From assembly GCA_948766235.1 (NCBI GenBank), contig CAQCFX010000020.1, forward strand, positions 1 to 27,184: a stretch of DNA of 27,184 nt, given 5' to 3'. How positions within the stretch are numbered: the first letter of the stretch is position 1; every line of letters starts with the position of its first letter. Made by a program: the position numbers and the translations under genes. Shown here in pieces: positions 1-6,903 of this stretch. Source of the DNA: an uncultured Oscillospiraceae bacterium (GTDB lineage: Bacteria; Bacillota; Clostridia; Oscillospirales; Oscillospiraceae). The notes under the pieces are model-generated. The model was not told the DNA's origin and did no database searches. It saw nothing but the letters and a program-made list of their open reading frames with translations.

Positions 1-690
1 GCCGCCCCCACACCCGCCCCGTCCGCTTCCCCCAGTGAGAGCGCTCTTGCCGGCCAGGATGCCGTCCCCACCCAGACGCCCGAGCCAGAGCCAACGCCCG
101 CGCCCACCCAGGACCCGGTGCTGTATTTCCGGGCTCTGGAGGATGTGGACCTGGAGGCGCTGCGGGCGCGAAACCCGGAGGTATTGGGATGGATTGCCAT
201 CCCGGGAGTGCTGTCCTACCCTTTGATGCGGGGAGAAGACAACAGCTTTTACCTGAACCACACCTGGAACAAGACGGCCAGCGCGGTGGGCGCAATTTTT
301 ATGGACTACCGCTCCGATGCGCAGCTGGGAGATTTCAACACGCTGATTTACGGCCACCGCACCCGCGGCAGCATTATGTTTGGCAGTCTGGCGCGGTACT
401 CGTCCCAGAGCTTCTGGGAGGCGCACCCGGACGTATTTTTGGTGACGGACGCGGGAATCAGCCGCTACCGAATTTACGCCGCTTATGAGGCGGAGCTGAC
501 CGGGACGGCATATTACAGCCAGGTCTCCTCTGTGGAGGCCCGGGAGGAGTTTATCAGCAGCGGCATGGCGCAGTCGTCTCTCGTCTCGGACGTGACTCCC
601 GGCCCGGAGGATCGGTTCATCACCCTGTCCACCTGCACAGGAAGCGGCCACAGCACCCGCTGGGTGGTGCAGGCGGTCCGTATGGAGTGA
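1..690 (+). CDS. Class B sortase, 3' part (5' end outside window)
   Basis: The frame is open from base 1, so the gene starts upstream and 229 codons are visible. Sortases are membrane-anchored cysteine transpeptidases that attach surface proteins to the cell wall. The first 39 visible residues are a Pro/Thr/Ala/Glu-rich linker, as expected between a transmembrane anchor and the catalytic domain. The sortase core follows: a segment with NPEVLGWIAIPG, the catalytic His in YGHRTRG (about 352-360), the catalytic Cys in LSTCTGSG (about 625-648) and the catalytic Arg in TRWVV close to the C-terminus. The GWIAIPG pattern and the long insert before TCTGSG fit class B. No LPXTG-type substrate lies in the window, so the target is unknown. 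No gene follows closely on this strand; kal starts 157 bp later under its own promoter. Confidence 0.88.
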   Translation, partial: AAPTPAPSASPSESALAGQDAVPTQTPEPEPTPAPTQDPVLYFRALEDVDLEALRARNPEVLGWIAIPGVLSYPLMRGEDNSFYLNHTWNKTASAVGAIFMDYRSDAQLGDFNTLIYGHRTRGSIMFGSLARYSSQSFWEAHPDVFLVTDAGISRYRIYAAYEAELTGTAYYSQVSSVEAREEFISSGMAQSSLVSDVTPGPEDRFITLSTCTGSGHSTRWVVQAVRME

Positions 691-693
691 ATC

Positions 694-727
694 GGCTTGA
701 CGCCCCAAGTTTTGGCTTTTTCAAGCC
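694..727 (+). terminator. Possible weak terminator or inverted repeat after the sortase gene
   Basis: Arms GGCTTGA (694-700) and TCAAGCC (721-727) are perfect complements. A smaller nested hairpin, CCAA/TTGG, is followed by TTTTT at 716-720. It sits just after the sortase stop codon. No T-run follows the outer stem, so termination is only a guess. Confidence 0.3.
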
Positions 728-774
728 CCAGGCTTCGGCCCATGGCGTCCCGCGGGAACCCACCCGCAATAATT

Positions 775-790
775 TGGCACAGAACTTGCT
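775..790 (+). promoter_or_regulatory. Sigma-54 (-24/-12) promoter of kal
   Basis: TGGCAC at 775-780, five bases, then TTGCT at 786-790. This matches the RpoN consensus TGGCAC-N5-TTGC, with GG (776-777) and GC (788-789) exactly 10 bp apart. Transcription would begin near 800, about 48 bases before the kal ATG. The next gene downstream encodes a sigma-54 activator, which supports the call. I found no copy of the TGATT-N8-AATCA sites seen upstream of kdd in the 200 bp before this promoter. Confidence 0.85.
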
Positions 791-847
791 TGATATAAGC
801 CTTGGGAGAAGCACAAGCTACCCAAACTTGAAAGGAGCGTCATAGTC

Positions 848-1237
848 ATGAACAAAATCACTTCTGAGCTGCGGGTGCGGATGTCGGCCAAGGATGCCCA
901 TTACGGTGGAAACCTGGTGGATGGGGCCCATATGCTCCACCTGTTTGGCGACGTGGCCACCGAAATGCTCATCCGCTGCGACGGGGACGAGGGCCTGTTC
1001 TGCGCCTACGACAACGTGGAGTTCCTGGCCCCCGTCTACGCCGGGGACTACATCGAGGCCAAGGGTGAGATCGTCTCTGTGGGGAACACCTCCCGGAAGA
1101 TGGTGTTCACCGCCTATAAGGTCATCACCGCCCGGCCTGAGATCAGCGCCTCCGCCGCCGACGTGCTGGACGAGCCCGTGCTGGTCTGCCGCGCCAGCGG
1201 CACCTGCGTGACGCCCGCCGCCTGCAAGCGGAAATAA
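848..1237 (+). CDS. kal: 3-aminobutyryl-CoA ammonia lyase (lysine fermentation)
   Basis: This 129-aa protein has the size and sequence character of the small hot-dog-fold ammonia lyases Kal and beta-alanyl-CoA ammonia lyase: MSAKDAHYGGNLVDGAHML near the N-terminus, then a conserved core with VEFLAPVYAGDYIEAKGEI. Kal removes ammonia from L-3-aminobutyryl-CoA to give crotonyl-CoA, the step linking the lysine pathway to butyrate formation in the cytoplasm. The ATG is preceded by AAAGGAG at good spacing. It is transcribed alone from a sigma-54 promoter and closed by a terminator, then followed by the regulator, kdd and kce of the same pathway. That context favours Kal over the beta-alanyl-CoA enzyme. 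The tail (VTPAACKRK) is ordinary and nothing appears truncated. Confidence 0.87.
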   Translation: MNKITSELRVRMSAKDAHYGGNLVDGAHMLHLFGDVATEMLIRCDGDEGLFCAYDNVEFLAPVYAGDYIEAKGEIVSVGNTSRKMVFTAYKVITARPEISASAADVLDEPVLVCRASGTCVTPAACKRK

Positions 1238-1246
1238 TCCAAACGG

Positions 1247-1285
1247 AAGGGACCTGACGGCGGCAGCCGGCGGGTCCCCTTTTTA
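1247..1285 (+). terminator. Rho-independent terminator of kal
   Basis: GGGACC (1249-1254) pairs with GGTCCC (1273-1278), with a GC-rich apical region that can fold further, followed by CTTTTT. It lies 10 bases after the kal stop and before the regulator's own promoter. Confidence 0.75.
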
Positions 1286-1307
1286 TCGCTCCGGGCGAGG
1301 TTTGGTA

Positions 1308-1336
1308 TTGGAGTTTTTCCGCAAACGCGCTATACT
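1308..1336 (+). promoter_or_regulatory. Sigma-A-type promoter of the sigma-54 activator gene
   Basis: TTGGAG (1308-1313), 17 bp, TATACT (1331-1336; five of six matches to TATAAT). It leads into the activator ATG at 1375. A housekeeping promoter suits a regulator that must be present before induction. The -35 is weak. Confidence 0.55.
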
Positions 1337-1374
1337 ATGGGAAAGCAGATTTGCCCTTAGAAGGAGGGGGAACT

Positions 1375-3459
1375 ATGAGCGATACCTTTGGCATCGGCCG
1401 GTCCATTGAGCCCGCCCTGGCCCTGCCCCAGCAGGCCTGGCGGGTGGACAACACCATGGAGCTGCGGCCGGACGAGCTGCTGGTGGACGTGAAGGTGGTC
1501 AGCGTCAACCTGGTGAGCTTCAACGAAATTCGGGAGGAAGCGGGGGATAACGACCGCCTTTTGTGCCACCGGGTGCTAGAGATTATCCAGGACCGGGGAA
1601 AGCTCCACAACCCGGTGACCAACACCGGGGGCAGCTTCTACGGCGTGGTGGCTCAAATGGGCCCGGAATACCCCAACCACTATGGGCTGGCCGTGGGGGA
1701 CGAGGTGGTGTCCCTCACCTCGCTGACCATCACCCCTCTGCGGCTGGAGCGCATCCTGGCCGTGGACTACGACTGCGCCCAGCTCACCGTGGAGGGGCAG
1801 GCCATCCTGTTCGCCACCTCCCCTGTGGTCAAGCAGCCCACCGACATCCCCCTCCGGGTGGCCCTGGCCGCCATGGACGAGGCCGGGGTGGCCACCTGCA
1901 CCAACCATATTGTGGAGCGGGGCCAGTCGGTGCTGGTGCTGGGCGCGGGGGGCCGCAGCGGCCTGCTCAGCGGCTACGGCGCCCGAGACAAGCTGGGCGG
2001 TACAGGCCGTCTGGTGGGGGTGGTGCGCAATGCCGCCCACCGGGAAACGGTGGAGCGCTACGGGCTGTACGACGAGGTGCTGGCCCTCAACGCCACCGAC
2101 GCCCAGCGGCTGTGCACCGATGACGACCCCGCCTTCACCGGCCGGTTCGACGTGGTGGTCAACTGCATCAATTCCGTGAGCACCGAGGTGGCCGCCCTGG
2201 TGGCGGTGAAGCCCCGGGGCGCCATCTATTTTGCCACCCTGGGCTGCGACTATAAGTTCGCCGGCCTCACCGCCGAGGGCATTGGCAAGCAGGTGACCAT
2301 CATCCCCTATACCGGCTTTATGGACGGCCACGCGGAGTACACCCTCAACCTGCTGCGGCGCTACCCCCAGATGCAGACCGCCATTCAGCAGGAGTTCGCG
2401 GGGGCGCAGTGGCACCGGCTGGACTACCAGCAGGAGGCAGAGCGAGAGGACCGCAGCGACGCCAGCGCCGGGGGCTATATCTTCCGCAGCAGCCAGTCCA
2501 AGGCCACCCTGCGTCAGGCGTGGAAGGTGGCCCGGTATACCTCCAACGTGATGATATGCGGGGAGTCCGGTGTGGGCAAGGAGATCATCGCCCGCATTAT
2601 CCATCAGAACAGCAACCGCAAGAGCTTCCCCATGATTAAAATCAACTGCGCCGCCATCCCTGAAAACCTGCTGGAATCCGAGCTGTTTGGCTATGAAAAG
2701 GGCTCCTTCACCGGAGCCAGCGCCAAAGGAAAGGTGGGCCTGTGGGAGGCGGCCCAGGGCGGCACCCTCTTTTTGGACGAGGTGGGGGAGCTTCCCTTGA
2801 CCTTCCAGGCCAAGCTCCTCCGCGCCATTCAGGAGAAGGAAATCGTCCGGGTGGGCGGCGTCGCCCCCATCAAGGTGGATGTGCGCATCGTGGCGGCCAC
2901 CAACCGGGATCTGGCCGCCATGGTGACCCAGGGCACCTTCCGGGAGGACCTCTACTACCGGCTCAACGTCTACCCCATCACGGTGCTGCCCCTGCGCCAG
3001 CGGCGGCAGGACATCGCCCCCCTGGCCGAGCACTTTGTGGAGCGGTATAACCGGGAGTTTCAGCTGGACAAGGTGCTGGGAAAGCAGACCCTGGAATTTT
3101 TGGAAAAGCAGCCCTTCCGCGGAAACATCCGAGAGCTGCAAAACCTGATACAGCGGCTCATGATTATCACCGATTACCAGGTCATCGAGGTCCGCGACGT
3201 GCTGGCCGCACTGGCCTATGACAAGAAGGAGCCCGTGGAGCAGGATTTATCCGGGGCCCGGGCCCCGGAGTCTCCGGCTTTGCCGGAGACCGGCGCGCTT
3301 AAAGATATCCTGGCCCGCCACGAGGAGTCCATCCTTCGGGTGTACAAGCAGAAATACGGCTCCACGCGGAAAATGGCCAAGCTGCTGGGCATCAGCCAGC
3401 CTTCAGTGGTGCGCAAGCTGAAGCAGTACGGCATCGGAGCCGGTCAGGAGGACAAATGA
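1375..3459 (+). CDS. Sigma-54 activator with a 3,5-diaminohexanoate dehydrogenase-like sensor domain
   Basis: The protein is 694 aa. Residues 1 to about 345 are a full-length paralogue of Kdd, encoded 280 bp downstream: shared blocks include DRGK-x-x-(N/D)PV, GG, a Rossmann motif LGAGGRSG near residue 188 (Kdd has MGAGKAG at the same place), and a GIGK/GVGKHV-type region followed by GHAEY/GHAEI. After a linker comes an AAA+ sigma-54 activation domain with Walker A GESGVGKE (about 396-403), the sigma-54 contact loop as GSFTGA (443-448, usually GAFTGA) and Walker B GTLFLDE (463-469). A Fis-type helix-turn-helix ends the protein (about 660-690, KMAKLLGISQPSVVRKLKQYGI region). The start chosen is ATG 1375 after AAGGAGGGGG. 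The inferred role is sensing a lysine-pathway intermediate or NAD(P)H and activating kal and kdd-kce. Whether the sensor keeps dehydrogenase activity cannot be told from sequence. Confidence 0.9.
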   Translation: MSDTFGIGRSIEPALALPQQAWRVDNTMELRPDELLVDVKVVSVNLVSFNEIREEAGDNDRLLCHRVLEIIQDRGKLHNPVTNTGGSFYGVVAQMGPEYPNHYGLAVGDEVVSLTSLTITPLRLERILAVDYDCAQLTVEGQAILFATSPVVKQPTDIPLRVALAAMDEAGVATCTNHIVERGQSVLVLGAGGRSGLLSGYGARDKLGGTGRLVGVVRNAAHRETVERYGLYDEVLALNATDAQRLCTDDDPAFTGRFDVVVNCINSVSTEVAALVAVKPRGAIYFATLGCDYKFAGLTAEGIGKQVTIIPYTGFMDGHAEYTLNLLRRYPQMQTAIQQEFAGAQWHRLDYQQEAEREDRSDASAGGYIFRSSQSKATLRQAWKVARYTSNVMICGESGVGKEIIARIIHQNSNRKSFPMIKINCAAIPENLLESELFGYEKGSFTGASAKGKVGLWEAAQGGTLFLDEVGELPLTFQAKLLRAIQEKEIVRVGGVAPIKVDVRIVAATNRDLAAMVTQGTFREDLYYRLNVYPITVLPLRQRRQDIAPLAEHFVERYNREFQLDKVLGKQTLEFLEKQPFRGNIRELQNLIQRLMIITDYQVIEVRDVLAALAYDKKEPVEQDLSGARAPESPALPETGALKDILARHEESILRVYKQKYGSTRKMAKLLGISQPSVVRKLKQYGIGAGQEDK

Positions 3460-3514
3460 TTCAAAACCAAATCACTCCGATAAATTTTTAAATCGTTGAT
3501 TCAAAAGCAAATCA
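3457..3514 (+). promoter_or_regulatory. Three tandem dyad sites, probable enhancer for the sigma-54 activator
   Basis: TGATTCAAAACCAAATCA (3457-3474) and TGATTCAAAAGCAAATCA (3497-3514) differ at one base of 18. Between them CGATAAATTTTTAAATCG (3478-3495) has the same layout with arms CGAT/ATCG. Starts are 21 and 19 bp apart, about two helical turns each, so the sites lie on one DNA face. They sit 150-210 bp upstream of the kdd -24/-12 promoter, the usual enhancer distance. The first overlaps the activator's stop codon. An A/T-tract (3551-3573) that could bend DNA lies between array and promoter. Confidence 0.65.
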
Positions 3515-3598
3515 TTTTTACAGCGGAATGACCAGCCGGGCCAAGGCCTGCAAAAAATTTTTGTAAATTTTTTCGCCTTCGCCAGCCCCCAAAAAAGG

Positions 3599-3649
3599 AA
3601 CTGCGTACGGGTATGGGCAGCCTTGTCCCTTCCCCGGCGCAGTTTTTTT
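3599..3649 (+). terminator. Rho-independent terminator of the activator gene
   Basis: AACTGCG (3599-3605) pairs with CGCAGTT (3638-3644), with extra GGG/CCC pairing inside, and TTTTTTT occupies 3643-3649. It lies between the activator and the kdd sigma-54 promoter, so it separates the two units. Confidence 0.65.
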
Positions 3650-3666
3650 CTCCCGTTGGCCCATTT

Positions 3667-3682
3667 TGGCACATTGTATGCA
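3667..3682 (+). promoter_or_regulatory. Sigma-54 (-24/-12) promoter of kdd-kce
   Basis: TGGCAC (3667-3672), five bases, ATGCA (3678-3682). GG and GC are 10 bp apart as required; the -12 element differs from TTGC at its first base. The predicted start is near 3693, with kdd ATG at 3739. Three tandem dyad sites lie upstream. Confidence 0.8.
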
Positions 3683-3738
3683 AGTAAAAACAGGTGAAGA
3701 CCTTGAGCTGCGCAACCAAACCAAGGGAGGCTTTTACT

Positions 3739-4773
3739 ATGAAAGCGGATAAATACGGCAGCCACCGTGTGATTTCGCCCAAGGGGCTGCTGCCCCAGGC
3801 GGCGGAAAAGCTCAGCAACGACCCACATATTTTTGACAACGAGCTTCTGATTGACGTCATCGCCCTCCAGCCCACCGCCACCGCCTTCGGGCGCATCAAA
3901 CGGGAGTGCGGCGGGGATAAGGAAAAAATCGCCGCCGCCATTCTGGACATTGTCAACGACCGGGGCAAATTCCAGGACCCGGTGAGCAAATCCGGCGGCA
4001 TCCTCATTGGCCGGGTGAAGCAGATCGGCGCCGACCTGGCCGCCTCCGCCAGCGTCAAGGTGGGGGACAAGATTGCCACGCTGGTATCCCTGTCTCTGAC
4101 CCCCCTCAAAATCTATGAGATTACCGACATCGACGTGGACACCGAGCAGGTCTACTGCAAGGCGGACGCGGTGCTGTTTGAAACGGGCATCTACACCAAG
4201 CTCCCCGAGGACCTGGGCGACCAGCTCAGCCTGGCCCTGATGGACGTGGCCGGGGCCCCAGCCCAGGTGTCCGTCAACGCCAAGGTGGGAGACACCGTGG
4301 TGGTCATGGGCGCGGGCAAGGCGGGCCTGCTGTGCCTGGCGGAGGCGAAGAAGCGGGTCTCCCCCACGGGCACGGTGGTGTGCATGGAGTACTCCGACCA
4401 GCAGTGCCAGCTCGTCAAGTCCCTGGGGGTGGCCGACGTGGTCATTCAGGCCAACGGCCAGCAGCCCCTGGAGGCCTATCAGCGCTACATGGAGGCCATG
4501 GGCGGCAAACTGGCCGACTTTGCGGTCAGCACCGTCAGCGTGGCCGACACGGAGCTGGCCACCATCCTGGTGACCAAGGACGAGGGCATGATCTACTTCT
4601 TCAGCATGAGCACCGATTTCGTCAAAGCCTCCCTGGGCGCGGAAGGGGTTGGCAAGCACGTACCCATGCTCATCGGCAACGGCTACTACCCCGGCCATGC
4701 GGAAATCGCCTTTGACATTGTCCGCCGTGAGGACAAGCTGAGGGAGTATTTCATCCAGCGCTACTGCAAATAA
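3739..4773 (+). CDS. kdd: L-erythro-3,5-diaminohexanoate dehydrogenase
   Basis: The enzyme (344 aa) oxidatively deaminates 3,5-diaminohexanoate to 3-keto-5-aminohexanoate with NAD(P)+, the third step of lysine fermentation. Family signatures are clear: VNDRGKFQDPVSKSGG near residues 75-90, the Rossmann motif VVVMGAGKAGLL (about 187-198), a segment reading MIYFFSMSTDF and the C-terminal GHAEIAFDIVRR. The ATG at 3739 follows AAGGGAGG with eight bases between; an upstream in-frame TTG at 3694 lacks such a site. It is co-transcribed with kce, which begins 28 bases later, from a sigma-54 promoter. Its sequence is also found, diverged, as the sensor half of the activator at 1375-3459, which points to duplication of kdd and fusion to an AAA+ regulator. 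Confidence 0.92.
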   Translation: MKADKYGSHRVISPKGLLPQAAEKLSNDPHIFDNELLIDVIALQPTATAFGRIKRECGGDKEKIAAAILDIVNDRGKFQDPVSKSGGILIGRVKQIGADLAASASVKVGDKIATLVSLSLTPLKIYEITDIDVDTEQVYCKADAVLFETGIYTKLPEDLGDQLSLALMDVAGAPAQVSVNAKVGDTVVVMGAGKAGLLCLAEAKKRVSPTGTVVCMEYSDQQCQLVKSLGVADVVIQANGQQPLEAYQRYMEAMGGKLADFAVSTVSVADTELATILVTKDEGMIYFFSMSTDFVKASLGAEGVGKHVPMLIGNGYYPGHAEIAFDIVRREDKLREYFIQRYCK

Positions 4774-4801
4774 CCGGGAATGATAGAAAGGGGAGATTTT
4801 T

Positions 4802-5623
4802 ACGGAAAAACTCATTATCACCGCAGCAATCTGCGGCGCGGAGGTCACCAAAGAGCAGAACCCCGCGGTGCCGTACACCCTGGAGGAAATGGTGCGGGAG
4901 GCCAAAAGCGCCTATGACGCCGGCGCGGCCATTATCCACGTCCACGTCCGCTGGGACGACGGCACTCCCACCCAGGACCGGGAGCGGTTCCGGGTGGTGA
5001 TGGACGCCATCCGGGCGGCCTGCCCCGGCGTCATCCTGATTCCATCCACCGGCGGCGCCACCGGCATGACCCCGGAGGAGCGCCTCCAGCCCACTGAGCT
5101 GATGCCTGAGATGGCCACTCTGGACTGCGGCACCTGCAACTTCGGCGACGACATCTTCGTCAACGATATGCCCACCATGCGGGCCTTCGGCAAGCGGATG
5201 CTGGAAAACCACATCAAGCCGGAATATGAGTGCTTCGAGATGGGCCACATCGACACCGTCTTGAAGATGGTCAAGAAGGGTCTGCTGCCCGGCGAACCCA
5301 TGCAGTTCAACTTCGTGCTGGGCGTCCCCGGCTGCACCCCGCCCACCGCGGGCAACCTGGACTGGATGGTGAAGGCCATCCCCGCCGGCTCTACCTGGAC
5401 CGCCACCGGCATCGGCAAGTCCGCCTTTGACCTGGCCGCCGCCGCCATCCCAATGGGCGGCAACGTCCGCGTGGGCTTTGAGGACAACCTGTACCTCAGC
5501 CGCGGCGTGCTGGCCAAGAGCAACGGCGAACTGGTCAAGAAGGTTGTGGACATGGCCGCCCTGCTGGGCCGTCCCGTGGCCACCCCCGCCGAAGCCCGGG
5601 CAATCCTGGGCCTGGACAAATGA
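4802..5623 (+). CDS. kce: 3-keto-5-aminohexanoate cleavage enzyme, apparent ACG start
   Basis: Kce (BKACE/DUF849 family) combines 3-keto-5-aminohexanoate with acetyl-CoA to give acetoacetate and 3-aminobutyryl-CoA, the substrate of Kal. It is a zinc-dependent TIM barrel. Reading from ACG 4802 gives 273 aa and places Glu14 in CGAEV and the metal ligands His46 and His48 in IIHVHVR at the positions I recall for the characterised enzyme; Arg and Glu-Asp of VRVGFEDN are present near the end. The first in-frame GTG (4868) would remove 22 residues including the conserved CGAEV segment. Upstream of it the frame back to a TAG at 4784 has only ATT (4796) and ACG (4802) as possible starts. AAGGGGAG lies six bases before the ACG. 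Translation from ACG, or a sequencing or real ATG-to-ACG change, is the likeliest reading. Confidence 0.9.
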   Translation, partial: TEKLIITAAICGAEVTKEQNPAVPYTLEEMVREAKSAYDAGAAIIHVHVRWDDGTPTQDRERFRVVMDAIRAACPGVILIPSTGGATGMTPEERLQPTELMPEMATLDCGTCNFGDDIFVNDMPTMRAFGKRMLENHIKPEYECFEMGHIDTVLKMVKKGLLPGEPMQFNFVLGVPGCTPPTAGNLDWMVKAIPAGSTWTATGIGKSAFDLAAAAIPMGGNVRVGFEDNLYLSRGVLAKSNGELVKKVVDMAALLGRPVATPAEARAILGLDK

Positions 5624-5698
5624 GGTCTGTTCTGCGGCAATAACGCCGTTTTGACAGAAACGCATCCCATACCGTCATAGAAATGAGAGGAGAACAAC

Positions 5699-6790
5699 AT
5701 GAAAATGAAAAAGTGGATTGCCCTCGCACTGAGCGCCGCAATGTGCCTCACCCTGCTGGCTTCCTGCAGCCGCCCCAGCGACAACGCCAACAACAACTCC
5801 CAGCCCCCCGCCGAAAACAGCCAGCCCGCCGGAAACCAGGGCGGCAGCACCACCTCCGGCGACCCCATCGTGATTAAAATCGGCCACACCGACTCCTCCA
5901 CCCGCTCCACCCACGTCTGGAGCGAGTGGATCGGCACCTACCTGGAAGAGAAGGCCCCCGGCCGCTTCAAGGTGGAGGTCTATCCCGACGGCCAGCTGGG
6001 CGACTCCCCCGACATGGTGGCCGGCGTAAAGCTGGGCACCCTCACCATGGAGTTCGACCTGTCCTCCGTGGTCAGCTCTATCTCCGGCCCCGCCTCCAGC
6101 TGCGTGGACCTGCCCTTCCTGTACCCCACCTACGAGGACTGGGAAAAGGGCACCTTTGAGAACGGCGGTCTGGAGTTGTTCAACGAGACCCTGGCCGACT
6201 CCGGCTACTACTGCATCGGGATGTACTACAACGGAATGCGCCAGGTCATCAGCCGCACCGGCTGCTACCACAACAGCGCCGACCTGAACGGCCAGAAAAT
6301 CCGCATTGCCCAGGACGAGCTGAACATCGAGATGTGGAAGGATATGGGCGCCAACCCCACCCCCATGTCCTGGGGTGAAGTGATTACCTCCCTGTCCACC
6401 GGCACGGTGGAGGCGCTGGATCACTCTCTGGGCGTGTTCAACGACTTCTCCATCCATGAGATCGCCCCCTATATCACCATCACCAACCACGCCAGCTCCC
6501 CCTTCCCCATCGTCTGCTCCCTGGATTGGATCAACTCTCTGTCCGCGGAAGACCGCGCGTTGGTGGAGGAGGCCGTGTCCCTGGCCTGCAAGCAGCAGCG
6601 CGACGAGGAGCGCGCCAATGAGATGGGCTACATCCAGCGCTTCAAGGACGAGGGCGCCACCGTGGAGGAGCTCACCCCCGAAGAAGTGGCCGCCTTCAAG
6701 CAGTCTGTGCAGCCCCTGTACGATATGTGGCGCGAGCGCATCGGCGATGAGATGATGGACCGCTGGCTGGCCACCGTGCCCCAATCATAA
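5699..6790 (+). CDS. dctP: TRAP transporter substrate-binding lipoprotein (DctP family)
   Basis: This 363-aa protein starts with a lipoprotein signal peptide: basic MKMKK, a hydrophobic stretch and lipobox LASC with Cys23. A Ser/Asn/Pro/Gln-rich linker (about 24-55) leads into a DctP domain beginning IVIKIGHTDSSTRSTHVWSEW. A middle segment with GMRQVISR carries the Arg that normally binds the substrate carboxylate in this family. It would sit on the outer membrane face and deliver a carboxylate-bearing substrate to DctQM. It lies 75 bp after kce. That gap holds a short GC hairpin with TTTT (about 5634-5652) and TTGACA at 5651-5656 without a convincing -10, so it may be read through from kdd-kce or partly separate. 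The substrate is unknown; lysine or a pathway intermediate is inferred from context only. Confidence 0.9.
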   Translation: MKMKKWIALALSAAMCLTLLASCSRPSDNANNNSQPPAENSQPAGNQGGSTTSGDPIVIKIGHTDSSTRSTHVWSEWIGTYLEEKAPGRFKVEVYPDGQLGDSPDMVAGVKLGTLTMEFDLSSVVSSISGPASSCVDLPFLYPTYEDWEKGTFENGGLELFNETLADSGYYCIGMYYNGMRQVISRTGCYHNSADLNGQKIRIAQDELNIEMWKDMGANPTPMSWGEVITSLSTGTVEALDHSLGVFNDFSIHEIAPYITITNHASSPFPIVCSLDWINSLSAEDRALVEEAVSLACKQQRDEERANEMGYIQRFKDEGATVEELTPEEVAAFKQSVQPLYDMWRERIGDEMMDRWLATVPQS

Positions 6791-6872
6791 ACCGTTAAAC
6801 CTCCATCCAATCAACCCATAAGGCGGCGGGCGGGCCTCTCCTGTTCCGCTCCGCCGCCCCAGCCTGCGAGAA

Positions 6873-6903
6873 AAGGAGGAGGGGCCGCGGCGCCCCGGTT
6901 TTT
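6873..6903 (+). promoter_or_regulatory. Distant Shine-Dalgarno with intervening hairpin before dctQ
   Basis: AAGGAGG (6873-6879) is 24 bases from the dctQ ATG, too far for normal initiation. The gap contains GGGGC (6881-6885) and GCCCC (6892-6896), a five-pair all-GC stem. Folding it leaves about eight unpaired bases between the ribosome site and ATG. No in-frame ATG, GTG or TTG lies closer. Confidence 0.45.

Noticed and set aside
1576..3141. Long open frame antisense to the sigma-54 activator
   Set aside because: It is a codon-bias shadow in GC-rich DNA: rich in Gly, His and Leu, no domain, and the opposite strand has a clearly conserved protein.
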